From Phlebiopsis flavidoalba (taxonomy: Eukaryota > Basidiomycota > Agaricomycetes > Polyporales > Phanerochaetaceae): a DNA stretch of 64,000 nucleotides. The first letter of the stretch is position 1. Each line of letters opens with the position of its first letter. A model generated the notes under the pieces. That model searched no databases. It had not been told where the DNA came from and was given only the letters and a program-made list of their open reading frames with translations. The position numbers and the translations under genes were made by a program. Location: NCBI GenBank assembly GCA_035772785.1, contig JAOCPU010000050.1, positions 62,001 through 126,000 of the forward strand, read 5' to 3'. Positions 35,132 to 47,516 of this stretch are shown piece after piece.

Positions 35132-35432
35132 GGCCACCCAGGAATGAGAGAAACGCGTCCTTGCGGTCGAGCAGGTTGCTGCGTGTCACTTCGGCGGGCG
35201 CGGGACGGCGGCAGGGGGATGCGGAGGAAAACCAGCAGTTTCGGACCCGCGGGCAGCCAGGCGCCTTTTGCAATGGAACCACCACCACCGACCCGCTCCC
35301 TGAACCTCAACACAGCCGATTATTCCAGTCATATCAACCCTGACGCACGGAGATCTATAGCACTCGCTGCGTCGGAGTGCAGCCTTCACTGTTCGACTTG
35401 CTTGTTACTTGTCCAACCCCCGTCGAACCAAA
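35132..35432. promoter_or_regulatory. Shared divergent promoter of GEM1 and the F-box/WD40 gene
   Basis: The two ATGs point away from each other across 301 bases, so both promoters must lie here or overlap the genes. No clear TATA box is seen, as is common for housekeeping promoters. Confidence 0.5.
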
Positions 35433-37081
35433 ATGGCTGCGCACCTCGTACTACTTCCCTGTGATATCATTATCCTTCTCATGCAAAGCTTGTCCGCCCG
35501 GGACCTGGCGTGGCTTTACGCGGTACCTGTAGAAACGCTCTGTAGCGCAGTGAGTCAACTAGCGTTTCGCGTCGCGTCAGAGCTAACGAGTGTGTTCCAC
35601 CAGGTAGACGATTTTGGATGGAAGGGCTATCTGTGGAGGAACCCTCGGTCATCCTACAGCCTTTCGAAGAAGTTGTCGTCCACGAGCTGTGGAAGCCGAG
35701 AACACAGGCTCGGTGAGTCGTCTTAAATTGTTGTGCTGGTCTTACAGAGCTTACGAGACACCAATCATTCAGATACAATACGCTTACAGATCGGAACTGT
35801 TGGTCCCGACTACGATTCATCGCACGTCCACTTTCACAGCGGTGGACCGGGAGGCTACAACCCCGCCTTGCTATAGAAACTCCTCTAGACTTCTGTCTTG
35901 GTTGTGGAAACTCGATATTACCTTCTCCTATGGATTCCGCTCTTCGTCAGAACCACTCGCCGCCAATCGGACTCGAAGGGACTTATATGACAAGCGTTCT
36001 TCATCCCGAGAACGACATTTCTGCCCATGATCTGTGCTCCTGATGGAGGGACCGACCAAAAACGATATTTGTCGGCGGATACGTCAACGGCAAACTTGAG
36101 TGAAAGATGACTCTTCCCGCGGCCAGCCAGACACCTGCGCATAGTAATTGGCGACTCTCATCGAGTGGCATACGATTTTCATCGGGATTGTAGCATCGAG
36201 GGATTGTCAAGCTCGGTGCCACCACATTCTCTCGCTGTCATCTAATGGCACCGCAGCTCTCTTTCAGCCGGACTCAGATGAGATTGATCCAAATACCATC
36301 AGCTTGTGAGACTAGAGGATGGACGTGTCATCTGCGCACGGACGCCTCTGCCCCTTACGCTGTTTTCGGTGCTACTGCCATGTCACCGGATAGATATCTT
36401 TCTGTTCACCTCATTCGCGAGTCCGCATGGTCTGCTGACCCCTTCAGCTTACTGGCATCTCCCACCAGCACAAATCGGCCCACGGCTGTGTATGCCCTCA
36501 GCTCGGCCCCGCCTGCGTGCGCCTGGGGCGCTTCAGATCAAATCATTGTATCCGGCTGGTTCGACGGCAGTGTTCATGTCTTTGATCTGCGGTCCCCCGC
36601 TCGTAAGGCGACGCACTCCGACTTCCCCGGGCCATCACTTCTACCGACCATGTCCTTATCCGACCCATGGTCTCCTGAAGCCATCTACTCGCTTTCGTGT
36701 GGCGGCGGTTCCGCATCGCATGTCACAGCCGGTTCCGCGAGACACAGTTGGCCACCTACCATTGTCGATACTCGCATTCTGGGACGTCCGCGCACCATAC
36801 AAGGGATGGAGCGTGCATGCTCCTGGGAACGATTCCAGCCCCGTGTATTCGGTCATCATGGACGGTCCGCGGGTGTTCGGTGCCAATGAGAGTCGCGGTT
36901 TCGTGTACGACTTTGGACCAGACGTCACGGAGTCGACTTAGTTACCCTCCCGTGGCGTTGGAAGTTGCTCCTCATTCCAGGAGCTCAGGGCGATGGCGCA
37001 AGTCAATGGAGGACGGGCAGCGAAGAGCGAAAGTGGCAGGGGCCTGGTTTCTATGTGACGATGTATAGACACAGCAAGTAG
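35433..37081 (+). CDS. F-box and WD40-like protein
   Basis: The start MAAHLVLLPCDIIILLMQSL and SARDLAWL form an F-box-like helix pair at about residues 5-40, normally the Skp1-binding part of an SCF ubiquitin ligase. After GWKGYLWRNPRSSYSLSK and several frame changes comes a beta-propeller-like region. Its landmarks are SFSRTQMRLIQIPS (about 36260), TAVYALSS, GASDQIIVSGWFDG followed by SVHVFDLRS (a WD-type repeat, about 36528-36597) and IYSLSCGGGSASH. AFWDVRAPYKGWSVHAPGND and VFGANESRGFVYDFGPDV (about 36865-36925) follow. The end near YVTMYRHSK at 37081 is chosen by continuing the frame of the last homologous block. It converges on the G-patch gene with about 45 bases between. Substrate is unknown. 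Confidence 0.75.
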
Positions 37082-37125
37082 CTTTGGAAGCATCACAGTG
37101 ATCAGCGTATGCCGGACAGTAAATG

Positions 37126-38312
37126 TTACATAGCATGCTTTACAGTCACCGTAACGTCCTCGCCCTTCCGTTTCTTTCTCGACTTTCGTACGCATTCGCT
37201 ATTTTTCAGCAGCTGAGCTTCTGGAAGGGCAAACCGCTCAGTCTCACCATTCTCGGCCATTTCTGTCGTCAATCTGGCTGAAGAGTTGTCCGGCTTAATG
37301 GTGGTTGCATCGGGTTCCTGAAGTTCCTGAATTCTCCTTTTCTCTTCCTTTCTCGCTCTCTTTTCCGCTTTCAATCTCTTCCTCTCGGCCTTTTCAGCCC
37401 TCTTTGCCCTCGCCATCTCATCTCCCGGAGTGTCATTTACCTGGAGTCCCAATGCCCCCAAGTAGTTCCGACTTCGTGTGTTTGCCCTCTTCCCCCGTCC
37501 GTGTCTTGCCTTTCTTCGTTTTGGCCTTGGGCGCCAGAGGTCGTTCAATGTCCTCGACGACATCTACTACCTCTCCTTCCCCTTCTTGTGACCGTTCGTG
37601 TAAGCCTCCATTTCTCGCTTTCGTTTTCGTCCCTCCGCGCCTTTCCCGTTCGTGATGTTTCGCTCGATGGTACAGTATGCTCAGCCGTCACGGGGGTCGT
37701 ATTCCCTTGCGCAGCCCGTAGGTCTGGCTCCTCCGCATCGTTTCCTAGAATAGGTCCGCGGAAAAAACATTGAGTATTAGAGCCCTTTGTGCCGCCTTTG
37801 CTTGGCAGCAGCCATGATGCTGCGCTGCGGCACGAAGGCGTCACTGCTAGAAGGCAAGGCTTCGCAAGGTGTGATCGTTCCAGAGAGTGCGGGCGTGCCC
37901 GCTGTAGGTCGTCGTCACGATTCGACATGATGCCCGTCCTAGTCTTTTCGAATGTAGTAGTTGGGGGTAGGCGCCTCAGTGTCTTCCTAGCATTCCAATG
38001 CATTAGTGCAGAGCATGTGAGTTTTCGACAAACACTGACCGAGTCGCTGTCGTACACTTTAATCTTGATGCTACTGGCAGCGGTGGTAAAAACACTGCAA
38101 CGATAGTTATTGCAAAAACATCCTCCATTAGATGATAAAGACGTACTGGTCCCAGAACGGGAATGCCTCATCTCGGTCTTTGCCTATGCCGGACATGGTT
38201 TTCTTCTGTGCAATTATGAACCGGCCTACTGATCGAGCCATGGCGTAGGGCCAGATCCTTCGCCTGTGCCAACCTTGTTTGATACTAGATACGCGTGTCC
38301 GTCGAGAGGCAT
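37126..38312 (-). CDS. G-patch domain protein with lysine-rich tail
   Basis: The start at 38312 reads MPLDGHAYLVS, followed in a shifted frame by KQGW and then IAQKKTMSGIGKDRDEAFPF with WD. This is the N-terminal G-patch-like arrangement (conserved Gly/Trp, then a Q-K-K...GIGKDRDEAFPFWDH block) of small fungal nucleolar G-patch proteins. An intron beginning GTACGTCTTT (about 38150) joins in phase to give DHVFTTAASSIKIKVYDSDS. A second intron joins to EDTEAPTPN. The rest is low-complexity, followed by a strongly basic stretch (AKRAEKAERKRLKAEKRARK, about 37350-37420) typical of nucleolar or ribosome-biogenesis factors. The stop is at 37126. Binding of a DEAH helicase through the G-patch is the family expectation; here it is inference. 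Confidence 0.7.
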
Positions 38313-38948
38313 GATGGTGGTGAGAGGAGGTCACTTGAGTCGTCGAATGGTTGCAGGGGTCGGGAGAGTGTATGAAATTTGACCCTTCGGACTCTGATGT
38401 GATTTTTGTGGGAAGCTGAATACGTTGGTAAGAATGTTACTCAAGTAAATAAGCAATATAGGCCTCGATTAGGTTACTTACTTAATAGTCCAGACCCGTC
38501 CCCAGCCATTTAGATGCCCGAAGGACTCTCTCCCCCCAGACATAGCCGGGCTGAACCGTTCGGAAATCCAAGAACTGAGGGAATCGACCAGCGGACATCC
38601 GTTTTTCGATGTCCGTCTCGCCGGCCGAAAGCCTTGCGCTTTCGGAGTCCGGTGCGGGATGGTAACGAGACTAAGCGCAGCTGATTAAACCGCATCGCGA
38701 CGTCACATATAACGTGACTAAAAAGTCATTTGTGACGCATGACTTCTTGTAACGAGTAACTGCTTCGACGAGGTCGGGGAGACCAGGTCAGTCTTTCTGT
38801 CTATAACAGCAATTGCTCCAGGTCATTTTGAAACCATCAGAGGAGTTGCTCGAGGTCATCAACCAACGAATCCTTGTTGCAAATACATAGTATTTCGTCG
38901 CACTTTCTGCTTGCGAGAGCTTTGAGATACTAACTTCTTTTCCTCAAG
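38313..38948. promoter_or_regulatory. Divergent intergenic region between the G-patch gene and CDC123
   Basis: This is 636 bases between diverging start codons, with no gene recognised. It should contain both promoters. A pyrimidine-rich stretch with TTCCTCAAG sits just before the CDC123 ATG. Confidence 0.45.
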
Positions 38949-40401
38949 ATGCCCTCGCCGACCTCTCAATCTGACCCTTCGTTGTTTCCTCTCATCACAC
39001 CGCAACAAATGCTCGCATTTCAATTTTCGTCGTGGTATTCAAGATTTGTGTCCTTAAGTATCAAATCTACAGTTATACGGCCACTGGGGCAAGAGTTTTC
39101 TCGATTATCTGAACGCCGATGGAGTTTTCATGCCTGACGGCACAGTCAGGACTTGTCAGTCGTGTCCCTCGCCTTGATTATTCATCATTCGAAACCCTTA
39201 AACTTCAAACTCATTTCACAGAGATCAGTCTACAACCGGTGACGAGGACAATCGACACGCCGGCGACGAAGTAATGGATGAGATCGAACGACGGAACTTT
39301 GCGTTTCCGGAGCTTGACGCAAAAGATCAGAGGAGCCGTTCAGCAATATGGAGCTGTATTCCCTAAGCTGAATTTCTCGTCTCCGCGAGTAAGTCTTGAA
39401 ACCATACATAGATCATCTTTCTCATCCACGTACTCAGATGTCACTATGATTTAGGATGCCGCGTGGATACTCCCTACAGGCTCGCCTATGAAGTGCACGT
39501 CGCCATTATACTCGTGCGAGATATACATGCTTCTCAAATCGTCCGACTTCGTACTCCATGACATCGATCCCACGCTTGTCTTCGAAGGCTGCATGGTCGA
39601 AGGTGGCGAGCTGCCTGATTACTCGTTGGAGCTTGTCCTCAGGAAGTGGTACTCTGTGGACAGGAGCCGGAAAGTTCGATGTTTTGTGCGCCAGGAAAGG
39701 CTACTTGGTAAGATAATTTAGTTGGGTGCCTGTCTTCTGATACTGATCTGCCGGCAAGGAATGTTCTCAACGCGAATACAACTACTACGATTTCTGGAAC
39801 GAGACCTCATACTCAAAAACCAAGTTGTTAGAGCAATGGGGGGGTCCGGACATTTTGGGAAGACAAGAGATAAAAGGACAATGGGAGAGCACTGATGGTA
39901 ATTGTACGTATGCATTTACATCATGTTCGTCATCGGCCCCGACCAAAGCGTTGTCCAGATGTTTTTGATTTTCTACTCACGCGGGAACTTTTCCCGAGGG
40001 CATATTCATAGATTTTAATGCCCTAGGTAACGCACCCAAGACGGAACCCCATAACCTGTTCATCGTACACAAGATCTCATGGGTCTATTTGGCTCCCGTC
40101 GAGCAGTTCTTTGCATTCGAGGCCCTAGAGCGTCGGGTTGGTCGACCTCACCAGGTCAATATCCTATTGCTGCCCAGGAAACGCTCCCTTTGGAATTCTA
40201 CACAATCGAGCTCCTGTTGAGGCTCTCATTAGCGCAGATGACGGTCGTAATGCTGAAGACTTTGCGCAGCATGGCAGCAGATCTTGCAAAGATCCGCAAA
40301 CCTGTGGACGAAATCCTAAATGTATCCTGCACGAGATGGACACGTACGTACTTCTTGCGGGGATGCCAGGGGGTGTCCATCTGTATCTTATCATGGTGTA
40401 A
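38949..40401 (+). CDS. CDC123: Cell division cycle protein 123 (eIF2 assembly factor)
   Basis: CDC123/D123 is an ATP-grasp-like chaperone that assembles the eIF2 complex in the cytosol. The start MPSPTSQSDPSLFPLITPQQ leads into MLAFQFSSWYSRF and SIKSTVIRPLGQEF, the family's N-terminal signature. Removing one T from the TTTT run near 39097 restores LDYLNADGVFMPDG, and removing one A near 39320 restores AVQQYGAVFPKLNF. Then come DAAWILPTGSPMKCTSP, YMLLKSSDFVLHDIDPTLVF (about 39525-39585), VLRKWYSVDRSRKVRCFVRQ (about 39640-39700), QREYNYYDFWNET (about 39756) and VFDFLLTREL (about 39965). The C-terminus resembles APVEALISADDGRNAEDFAQ and its exact end is uncertain. Order and length fit the whole family. 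Confidence 0.85.
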
Positions 40402-40478
40402 TTACGAGTGTACAGTAGACCCATCTTTTGCGAAATCATAAAAGCTACAGACAGCATTCAAGACAGCACTCACACACT

Positions 40479-40654
40479 GTAGTCTCGTCCTAGAACCCTC
40501 TGCTGATGTGATGAGTACCATAACCCAACTATGGGCTAGTAACGGTCCTCGCGGACGCGGGCAGTTCCGGTCGGATTGAATTGCTTACTCCACTACTAAA
40601 CCACTTACTACCTTACAATTGTTACTGACCTCTAGGGTTTGGGTACGAGACTAC
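40479..40654. mobile_element. Short TIR element, AGTCTCGT family, copy B
   Basis: GTAGTCTCGTCCTAGAACCC at the left end pairs with the right end, whose reverse complement reads GTAGTCTCGTACCCAAACCC. Inside, GTTCCGGTCGGATTGAATTG and the CTTACTCCACTACT segment match in reverse the sequence at 28880-28930. It is 176 bp, non-coding and MITE-like. No clear target duplication is seen. It lies just after the CDC123 3' end. Confidence 0.65.
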
Positions 40655-43600
40655 ACCAGCAGCGCTGATTGTCCCGGCGAAAACATATCAATGATGGCTG
40701 CGTGATTTGTACTGTGCTAGCCATAGCAAACATCAATGTTTATGAGTTGGCAACGTTGCCAACCTATCAATGACACGGTACAAGTAGAATATGAGACACT
40801 CCTGTATGAGCTGAGCCCTTTCAATTTCTTAGAAAGCTGGAGCGGTAGACTACGACATTCACGTCAAGCTTTGTTGTCGAAGTTTTGAAAACACACAATC
40901 GAACCCATGTAATGGGTATCAGATCTATCAGACCCCGCGTCGCGCGCTTTTCAGAGTCGATGGTGAGTGTTACAGTGATATAATTCCACGAAAGGTTATG
41001 GGTCTGGAGAAACCTTGCCAGGTGAGGTACCTGATCTCTCTTTTATTTATGGAGAGGTTTCACTTCTCTTCCGGTAGATCTCCGTTACGATTCTGCGTAT
41101 CCACCAATTGCACCAGACACGACTTCCCGACGATCATGTCGGCTCATTCGTGCCCTTCAGGCTTGCGCACCAGTGGGGATATTTGACGAATGCGGCTAAT
41201 TCTTGTAAGCCCCGTGCGAAACCTCGAATTAAGAGAACTCGCGGGTCCTTCGACCACAGTGTTTGTGACGAAGCGGTTTCGCCACAATAGTACAGTAAGT
41301 ATCGAATACGACCATGAATACTATCCCTATCGGGCGATATTAACATACGCGTATACGCGCGACACTAGGGTCATGATCACTGGTTCTGGCGTCCAGACTG
41401 GGGGACCAACTATTGATGTGCACATGCTCTACCTCGCCCCTTCCTTTTTGCGACAGCAGTAGATACGAACACATGGTCGCGCTGCTCCATAAGGTTGTTT
41501 GAACACGTAAGTGTATCTGTCGAGCGGGGCCACAGCGGCAAGATCGTCGACTTAGAGACCAGTCCCCTCGAAAGAGCAAACACAGCGCTCGTCCTGGTGC
41601 ACTCGTTAAGTCACCCGCGATAGATGACCTCGCTTCTGGGTCCGCGAAAGTAAGGATTCGAACGAAGGTCTTCGTAGCGGCCTGTCAGCATAAGAAGAAT
41701 GAATACACTAAACGTGTTCCCCACGCGATGACTTGGATCTGAGCAACACGCTGGCTCACGTCGACCATTTAAGCGACGAGAGGGTCGCCCTGAGCCGATG
41801 ACCCTCCTGAAGATCTCGCGGCATGTGCAAGTGATTGTTAAAGACACGGGTGCCAGTCCTTGTTCTCCCACGCAGCTACGATAGGTTGAGCGGCCTTGGA
41901 GTGCACACCAGGCCAAGCAGTCTAGTTGGGGTCGATGCACGGGGCTGGATTGAAGCTTTTTATCCAGAAGGACATCGAATATCAGTAAAATCAGCAGAGT
42001 TCAAGGGACTGTGTGGTTGGTGTCGGTAACTTCAAAAAGAGGGATTGCCAGGCGCTAATCAAAAACTGGGCTTCAACAGCGGGTCACAGTGGTACCACCA
42101 GCCTGAAATACCATGGAACACAACGCCGACAAACCGCGGGTATTGAATCTGTGGGAACCGACCTCTGGTCATGGATGCTAGACACCTTGGAGGAAAAGTA
42201 GGATCTACGCACACAGGTACGCAGGGACTGATATTGCCACCAGGCTCGCCTCCATCGTAGATAAATGACTGAGATGACCTACGCGTGAAGTTTGGTACGC
42301 CACGGGCTTACTTTGATTAGGCCAATCGGACGGAGCTGAGGGTGGACAGCCCGTGGAGGATAGCATTCACGACGGATCGCTCCACTCCACCATCCATCTG
42401 TGTGGGCCAGAAGTCAGGACTTGTCTGGAATCTGTCGTGCGCGAGGAAACGAAGGTATGGTCGTTGGTGAGGAGGTGAGCTTGGCAACGGTCGATTGCGA
42501 GCGCTGTCGTGATGATGGTGCGCCGGAGGTGGGTGCCAGGATATGTCGACCTAGTGCATGTCCGTCGTGAGTGTATCAACCACAGACGTAAGTCAGACAA
42601 AGACGTCTTGTAATCTCCGATAGTGATGGTGCAGGGCCGTCATTGAGAGAGGTGAGAGCCGTAGGCTGCACGGTATCGTTTGGGGTTGTAATGACGATGG
42701 GAGCGGTGAGTGGAATGATGTAGTAAAACCCTGAATCTATAGTACAGGGGTAGTGAGCTAAGCACAGAGAGGAACTTGTTGTTTTACACACACTGGTTAC
42801 TTGAACTAACGCACAGTGATATCCGACGAAGCGTTCTTTCCGACACACATGGAAGGAGTTAGTGAGGACTCCATCGACTAGGATGTCCCCACTATGTAAC
42901 ATGATCCGACTGCTACGTCCAATGGATCCGTGTCAGAGGCCATACATCCCTAACCCAGATCGACACAATCAAGTTAGACGATCGAGTTGATGATCATCCA
43001 TACTGTCTCACTGTTGAGCTAAAGTCAGAAGCCTCACTCTAGAGTTGACGGTTGAGGTCGCTTGGCCGACTCTAGGCGCGAACCCAGATACTCGCCCAAA
43101 AAAAAAAAATACGAGCGTTCTCACAAAACCGATTGGAAAAATCGGCTTAGGACACAGTGACGAGCTTGCCCCTTGCTCAATGACTAGACCAAAAAATCAA
43201 TGGCCCGAAGAGAGTAAGTGTCCTGACGGTCGGCGTTTCGGTCAGATGTCGAAATGCGACTCTGGGTGTTGGGAACAGTGAGAAACCCGTCGTGGGACAC
43301 TTGTCACAAGCGTATTGAGAGTGATTGCTGTCACGGAAAGGGTTGCGGACTCCACCACAAACGAATAATAGGATCCAGGGCCACATTATACGTGAACGTG
43401 AGATATGACTTTGTGATACTCGCTAGGCGCACACCCAGACTTCAGTATGGTGCGGTCAGGAAGAACGTCGGATCGTGCAGCGGCGAGACGGACTTGCGTC
43501 GACCTTTTCCCCGACAGTGTGATCAGGTCGCCCGATTTGTACGGACCCACATATAGGACCTTCCGAGGATCTCAGTGATGTGGTACACACGAAACACAAC

Positions 43601-46089
43601 TGCCAGATGGAGCAGCTATCTGGATCATCAATCCTCCCACTGGGGATCGCCTTTGGCATATAAAAAACCATACCGAGAACCGCTAGCAATATCTAGTCGA
43701 TCATTGATCACTACAACGGAGCGGCCAGGAGGCTCACCTTAGCTGTGACAATGTCGCCCCTGACGCCTTGCACAGTTGACCTCCTAAGGGGACTGGAAAG
43801 GTACTCCTTGATTTCAGCGATAGAAATACAATACTACTGCACACATGAAGGAGCAAACACAGTGATAGAGAAAGCGCAAAATATCGGCTTGAGCGCCAGC
43901 ATAACAAATCAGCACGCGGTGCAGCAGACTCTGGAATAGATGGACAAGCCCGAAAGAGGCCACCGAATTTATACAGTCCGCCAAGGAGTAGAGTGAGAGC
44001 CAGTAGAAATCACAGACAGGAGAAAAGAACGTGCGCGTGTGCACGTCGTGTTTACACACGAGAAGCGCATTACTTCGGAGTGACACGAAACTTGCAGCTA
44101 AAGTCGCTCATTCACATGGTACCTTCCACGTGTATCCGTTCTATATTTATGGGGTAGGGCATTGTGACAATTGGCTTGCACGGACCCTGTCTTGACATCG
44201 CGGGAGAAAATCGGGAGAGACCGAGAGAAAGAGGGGTTCGTGGCAGAGCGAGCATATGAACAAGCGACGTGAAGCCGGCGAGGGGGTAAATCCCCTTGCT
44301 TAGAAGCTTTTAGAAGCCCTCGGATCTCACAGCCTGGAGCCTGAGGCCTGAGGCCTGAGACCTGAGCTCTGAGGATAATCGAGAATAAAAATGGTCTACT
44401 TGCCGAAGTAAGGCCTAGGAGTGCCGAGGGGAAGCGTCGAGAAGGGAAACGAAACCCCTAGGCGCCCCTGCTACTTCTCGACACCTCGCACCGGGCCCGA
44501 ATAAGGTTAATCGGAGATTGTCATGCGACCCCAATATGTCGTAATCTTGGCGCGCAGACGGACTGAGTCACTGATCCCAGGTACCCTCCCGTTTGGCCCA
44601 TGGCCACTTGGGCCACCACTGCCACGGTTACGGGTCTGTCCAGCTCTTCCCAAACTCTTCCCAAGTAGACGAGCTGTGAACACGAGTCGTCGTCGCGGAA
44701 TACAACACCCCTATATCGCATTTCACATAGATCCTGACTGACTCCCCCTCTGAACTCGGTAGTGCTCATCAGCAAGAGCTTTCAGTGTCCCAATCCTCGG
44801 CTGCTCCGTAGACCCTTGTCGATCCACTGAAACAACAGTAGATCATCCTACTGATTGGAGCCTGGAGGTGGAGAATTACGGCTGTCTCGTAGGGGCATGA
44901 GTGTAAAGCTTGTGGTGCGTCACGATCGACGCCTCGGTAAGTTCTCGTTTGCGTGTGTTTGTCGCTTTCAAGTATGCTACTAAGGTCTAATCAGGTGTGG
45001 TAAAGCGAGAGCATAGGTGACTACACTCATCACATGTACGGTCGCTGAGTCTCAGCAAATGACTCTTTTGCGTAACTGACATTCGCTCGCGGGTCCAGGC
45101 ATAGAATGCTGTGCAATCTGATTCGATTCTTAACTCACAAATCTTAGTCAAAGAAACCTGTGGATCCGAAGTCATTGACACGAAACGCCACTTTCGATCT
45201 GCATCCCTCTGTTTGGTTTTGCAGCCACTACTATGAATAAGACAGACTGCGTATACAACTCATCTCGCCGACCCCCAGGACGAATTGGGTCAGGCCGGGA
45301 CCTGTCGTGCAGCAATTCACCGCGACCTCCTTTGTAAATGTAGAAGGGTAACGCATATAGTACAACTCAGAGCACATAGTTATCCGGCACATGACTGTCC
45401 GGATCTTTGCAGGTGGTTTCGACGTCGCTAGCGACCGACTTTGGCGGTTTCTACACCAATGTTTGGTCCTGAGCCTTGGAAGATATCGTTTACAAACCTT
45501 TTCACGCGTATCTAAGTTAAGTGGATTGTGTCTGTGAAGCCGGTGAATGCGCTGACGTCCACTTCAATAGGACTCTTATTATGATTCGGGATCGGATTGT
45601 ACAGGGAATGATGGACTAGAGAATCCCGATGATTGACGCGTGGGTGCAGGGATCGCGTGCCAGTTCTTGAGGCGGCTGCAATGCACTTGGGACATCTGGG
45701 TATGTAATTGAGATGATCAAGGCAGGGGCTGGCAGAGGGCTGTTCCCGTCAGTCTGAAGCATCTGTGCATCAGCCTCTCACATATAATTGGGTTTCTAAT
45801 GACAGTCGTCGTCCGTATATGGCATCCAGTTCAGAGGCTGACAAGTTGGAGCGATAAGTCAATGGGTGAAACTTGAATCAGAATCACCCCCTGGCCCTTT
45901 ATGGCGAGTGAAGACCCAAGGCTCAATGTTTTCTCAAGGGTCTCGACCTTACTATCCAATTGGAAATGCGAGGAGTGATATGGTTGCATACATCGCCTTT
46001 CAATGCGACAGTTCACATTGCCCCTACACAGCTCACCCTTAAAAGTCTCTCGGCGCAACGAGCCGTCCGTGGACTTGATGATGTCGCTA
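40655..46089. other. 5.4-kb stretch without a recognisable gene
   Basis: Several modest open frames exist on both strands, but none matches a family I know. Given how heavily indels break genes elsewhere, a gene could be hidden here. The best suspicion is around 41850-42200 (+), with peptides such as RGWIEAFYPEGHR; I assign no function. A GGCCTGA repeat cluster lies at 44333-44376. Confidence 0.3.
44333..44376. repeat. GGCCTGA short tandem repeat
   Basis: Tandem copies of (G)CCTGAGG, GGAGCCTGAGGCCTGAGGCC and onwards, match the clusters at 12288-12508. A nearby imperfect inverted repeat (GTCGAGAAG / CTTCTCGAC, about 44447 and 44474) may be part of the same dispersed unit. Confidence 0.5.
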
Positions 46090-47516
46090 CACAAACCGTT
46101 CAAGTCGAGCCGATGTGAGTCTTGTCGAGAGTTGTAAATGCAACTACACTGATCATCTCAAACTGGAATAGTGCTACAGGCTCTGGTAGGTCGTCTCAAC
46201 ACACCACGCTGTGCTGGCGGCACTAAATCTCGCTTTGTAGCTGCTGGGCTATGTGCTTAACTGGGGACTTTTTGGAGCGCTGACGGTCCAGACTTGTGCG
46301 TTTGCCTCTCACATCGACTTAGCGAATCCACTCTAAGTTCACGCATAGATTTATACCACATTTCGTTCTCTAAGGATGGACGATTTGCCAAGGCTCTTGT
46401 ATACGTGCTATTCCTTGTTTGAAACGACCTCAGACGATCCTGGTTACGCGCGACTCCTTCAACACTTATGTGCGCTCATTCGACAATTCTGCAGAGCTTA
46501 ATCATATACAGACGGAGTGGCTTGCAGTTCCACTGTTCAGTGGCATAGGTAAGCATTGTTTATTTCTCAATGTCTTCAACACGATCAGAAGTCACATCAA
46601 TTTCTTCACAGTGAGTTGTACTGTACAAATGTACTTTGCGTATAGGTTGAAGATCCTTTTCGGGATCGAGTCTCCTCTGGGGTTTGATCACTACGGTCCG
46701 TTGCAATCGGGGCACCCATCGCTCTGCGGACCTCATTTATTTACAGGTTGCGCTTGTACAGTGCGCTGCTGGTATCACCTGCGGAGAGTACTTTCGCTGA
46801 AGCTCGGTCAAGTCAATCAAATCGCGGTGAAAGAGTTACCAAGTACTTCCGTAAGCTCTTGCTGTTGTCGCACGTGAGGCGATTTGAACAGTATGGCCAG
46901 ATTTGGCTGATTGGCTGTGCATTGTGCGACGTGCTAATTGCGACAAGCATGGGATACTATGTAAGCCCTCCCATGCTAACGTCATCTCTATCCTCGTCTT
47001 ATCCTTAGTGATTTAGCTGTCTCGGCAAGCTACTCAAATCCGCGGAATACGTCATTTGTGGATAACAATTGTTCGTAGTTTCAATGGAAACGGGCTGCCT
47101 CACCGGTGCGTGAAGCCTTCGAGATTCGCCAGCCGCTATTGATACACATACCGAACTTCCCAGCGGTAATAGCAATGCTGGACCTCGTCTTATTCTTCAA
47201 ATACCCAGAGAGAGCATATCACGCTTGTCTATCGCTTGTTCTTCTTGCCAAATTATACTCAAACTCGCTCTTGGTGGTGTTCAACTCTCAGATCCGCATC
47301 AGAGGTGCACGGAACTGGGAACAGCAGGATTCTGCCGTCCCTCGTGTGGAGCAGATCGCCAGACAGGCATCACCGTGGGATGCTATCTCTAGTAACGAAG
47401 ATGATGCCCACCATGGCGCGAGGCTAACGGGCGAGGATCACTTTGGATCCCAAGGAAGCAGCAGGTACACTGAGTGTCGGTGGACGCGAGCAGGAGGTAT
47501 GGAGCGACGTGATTGA
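46090..47516 (+). CDS. DUF6534-type seven-helix membrane protein
   Basis: These basidiomycete-specific multi-helix membrane proteins have no established function. The pieces are in family order. TM1 reads LLGYVLNWGLFGALTVQT (about 46240-46295). FAKALVYVLFLV is at about 46385, then ILVTRDSFNTYVRSFDN (about 46435-46490), TEWLAVPLFSG (about 46518-46550) and VQMYFAYRLKIL (about 46624-46660). FEQYGQIWLIGCALCDVLIA with TSMGYY lies at about 46877-46960. The DUF6534 core ends LVLFFKYPERAYHACLSLVL and KLYSNSLLVVFNSQIRI (about 47180-47305), followed by a hydrophilic acidic tail with a stop at 47516. Several introns are needed. The true start is uncertain; exon 1 probably lies near 46080-46110. Confidence 0.8.

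Noticed and set aside
41640..41690. tRNA-like T-loop on the minus strand (GTTCGAATCC)
   Set aside because: The flanking bases do not pair into a T-arm and no acceptor, D or anticodon arms can be drawn.
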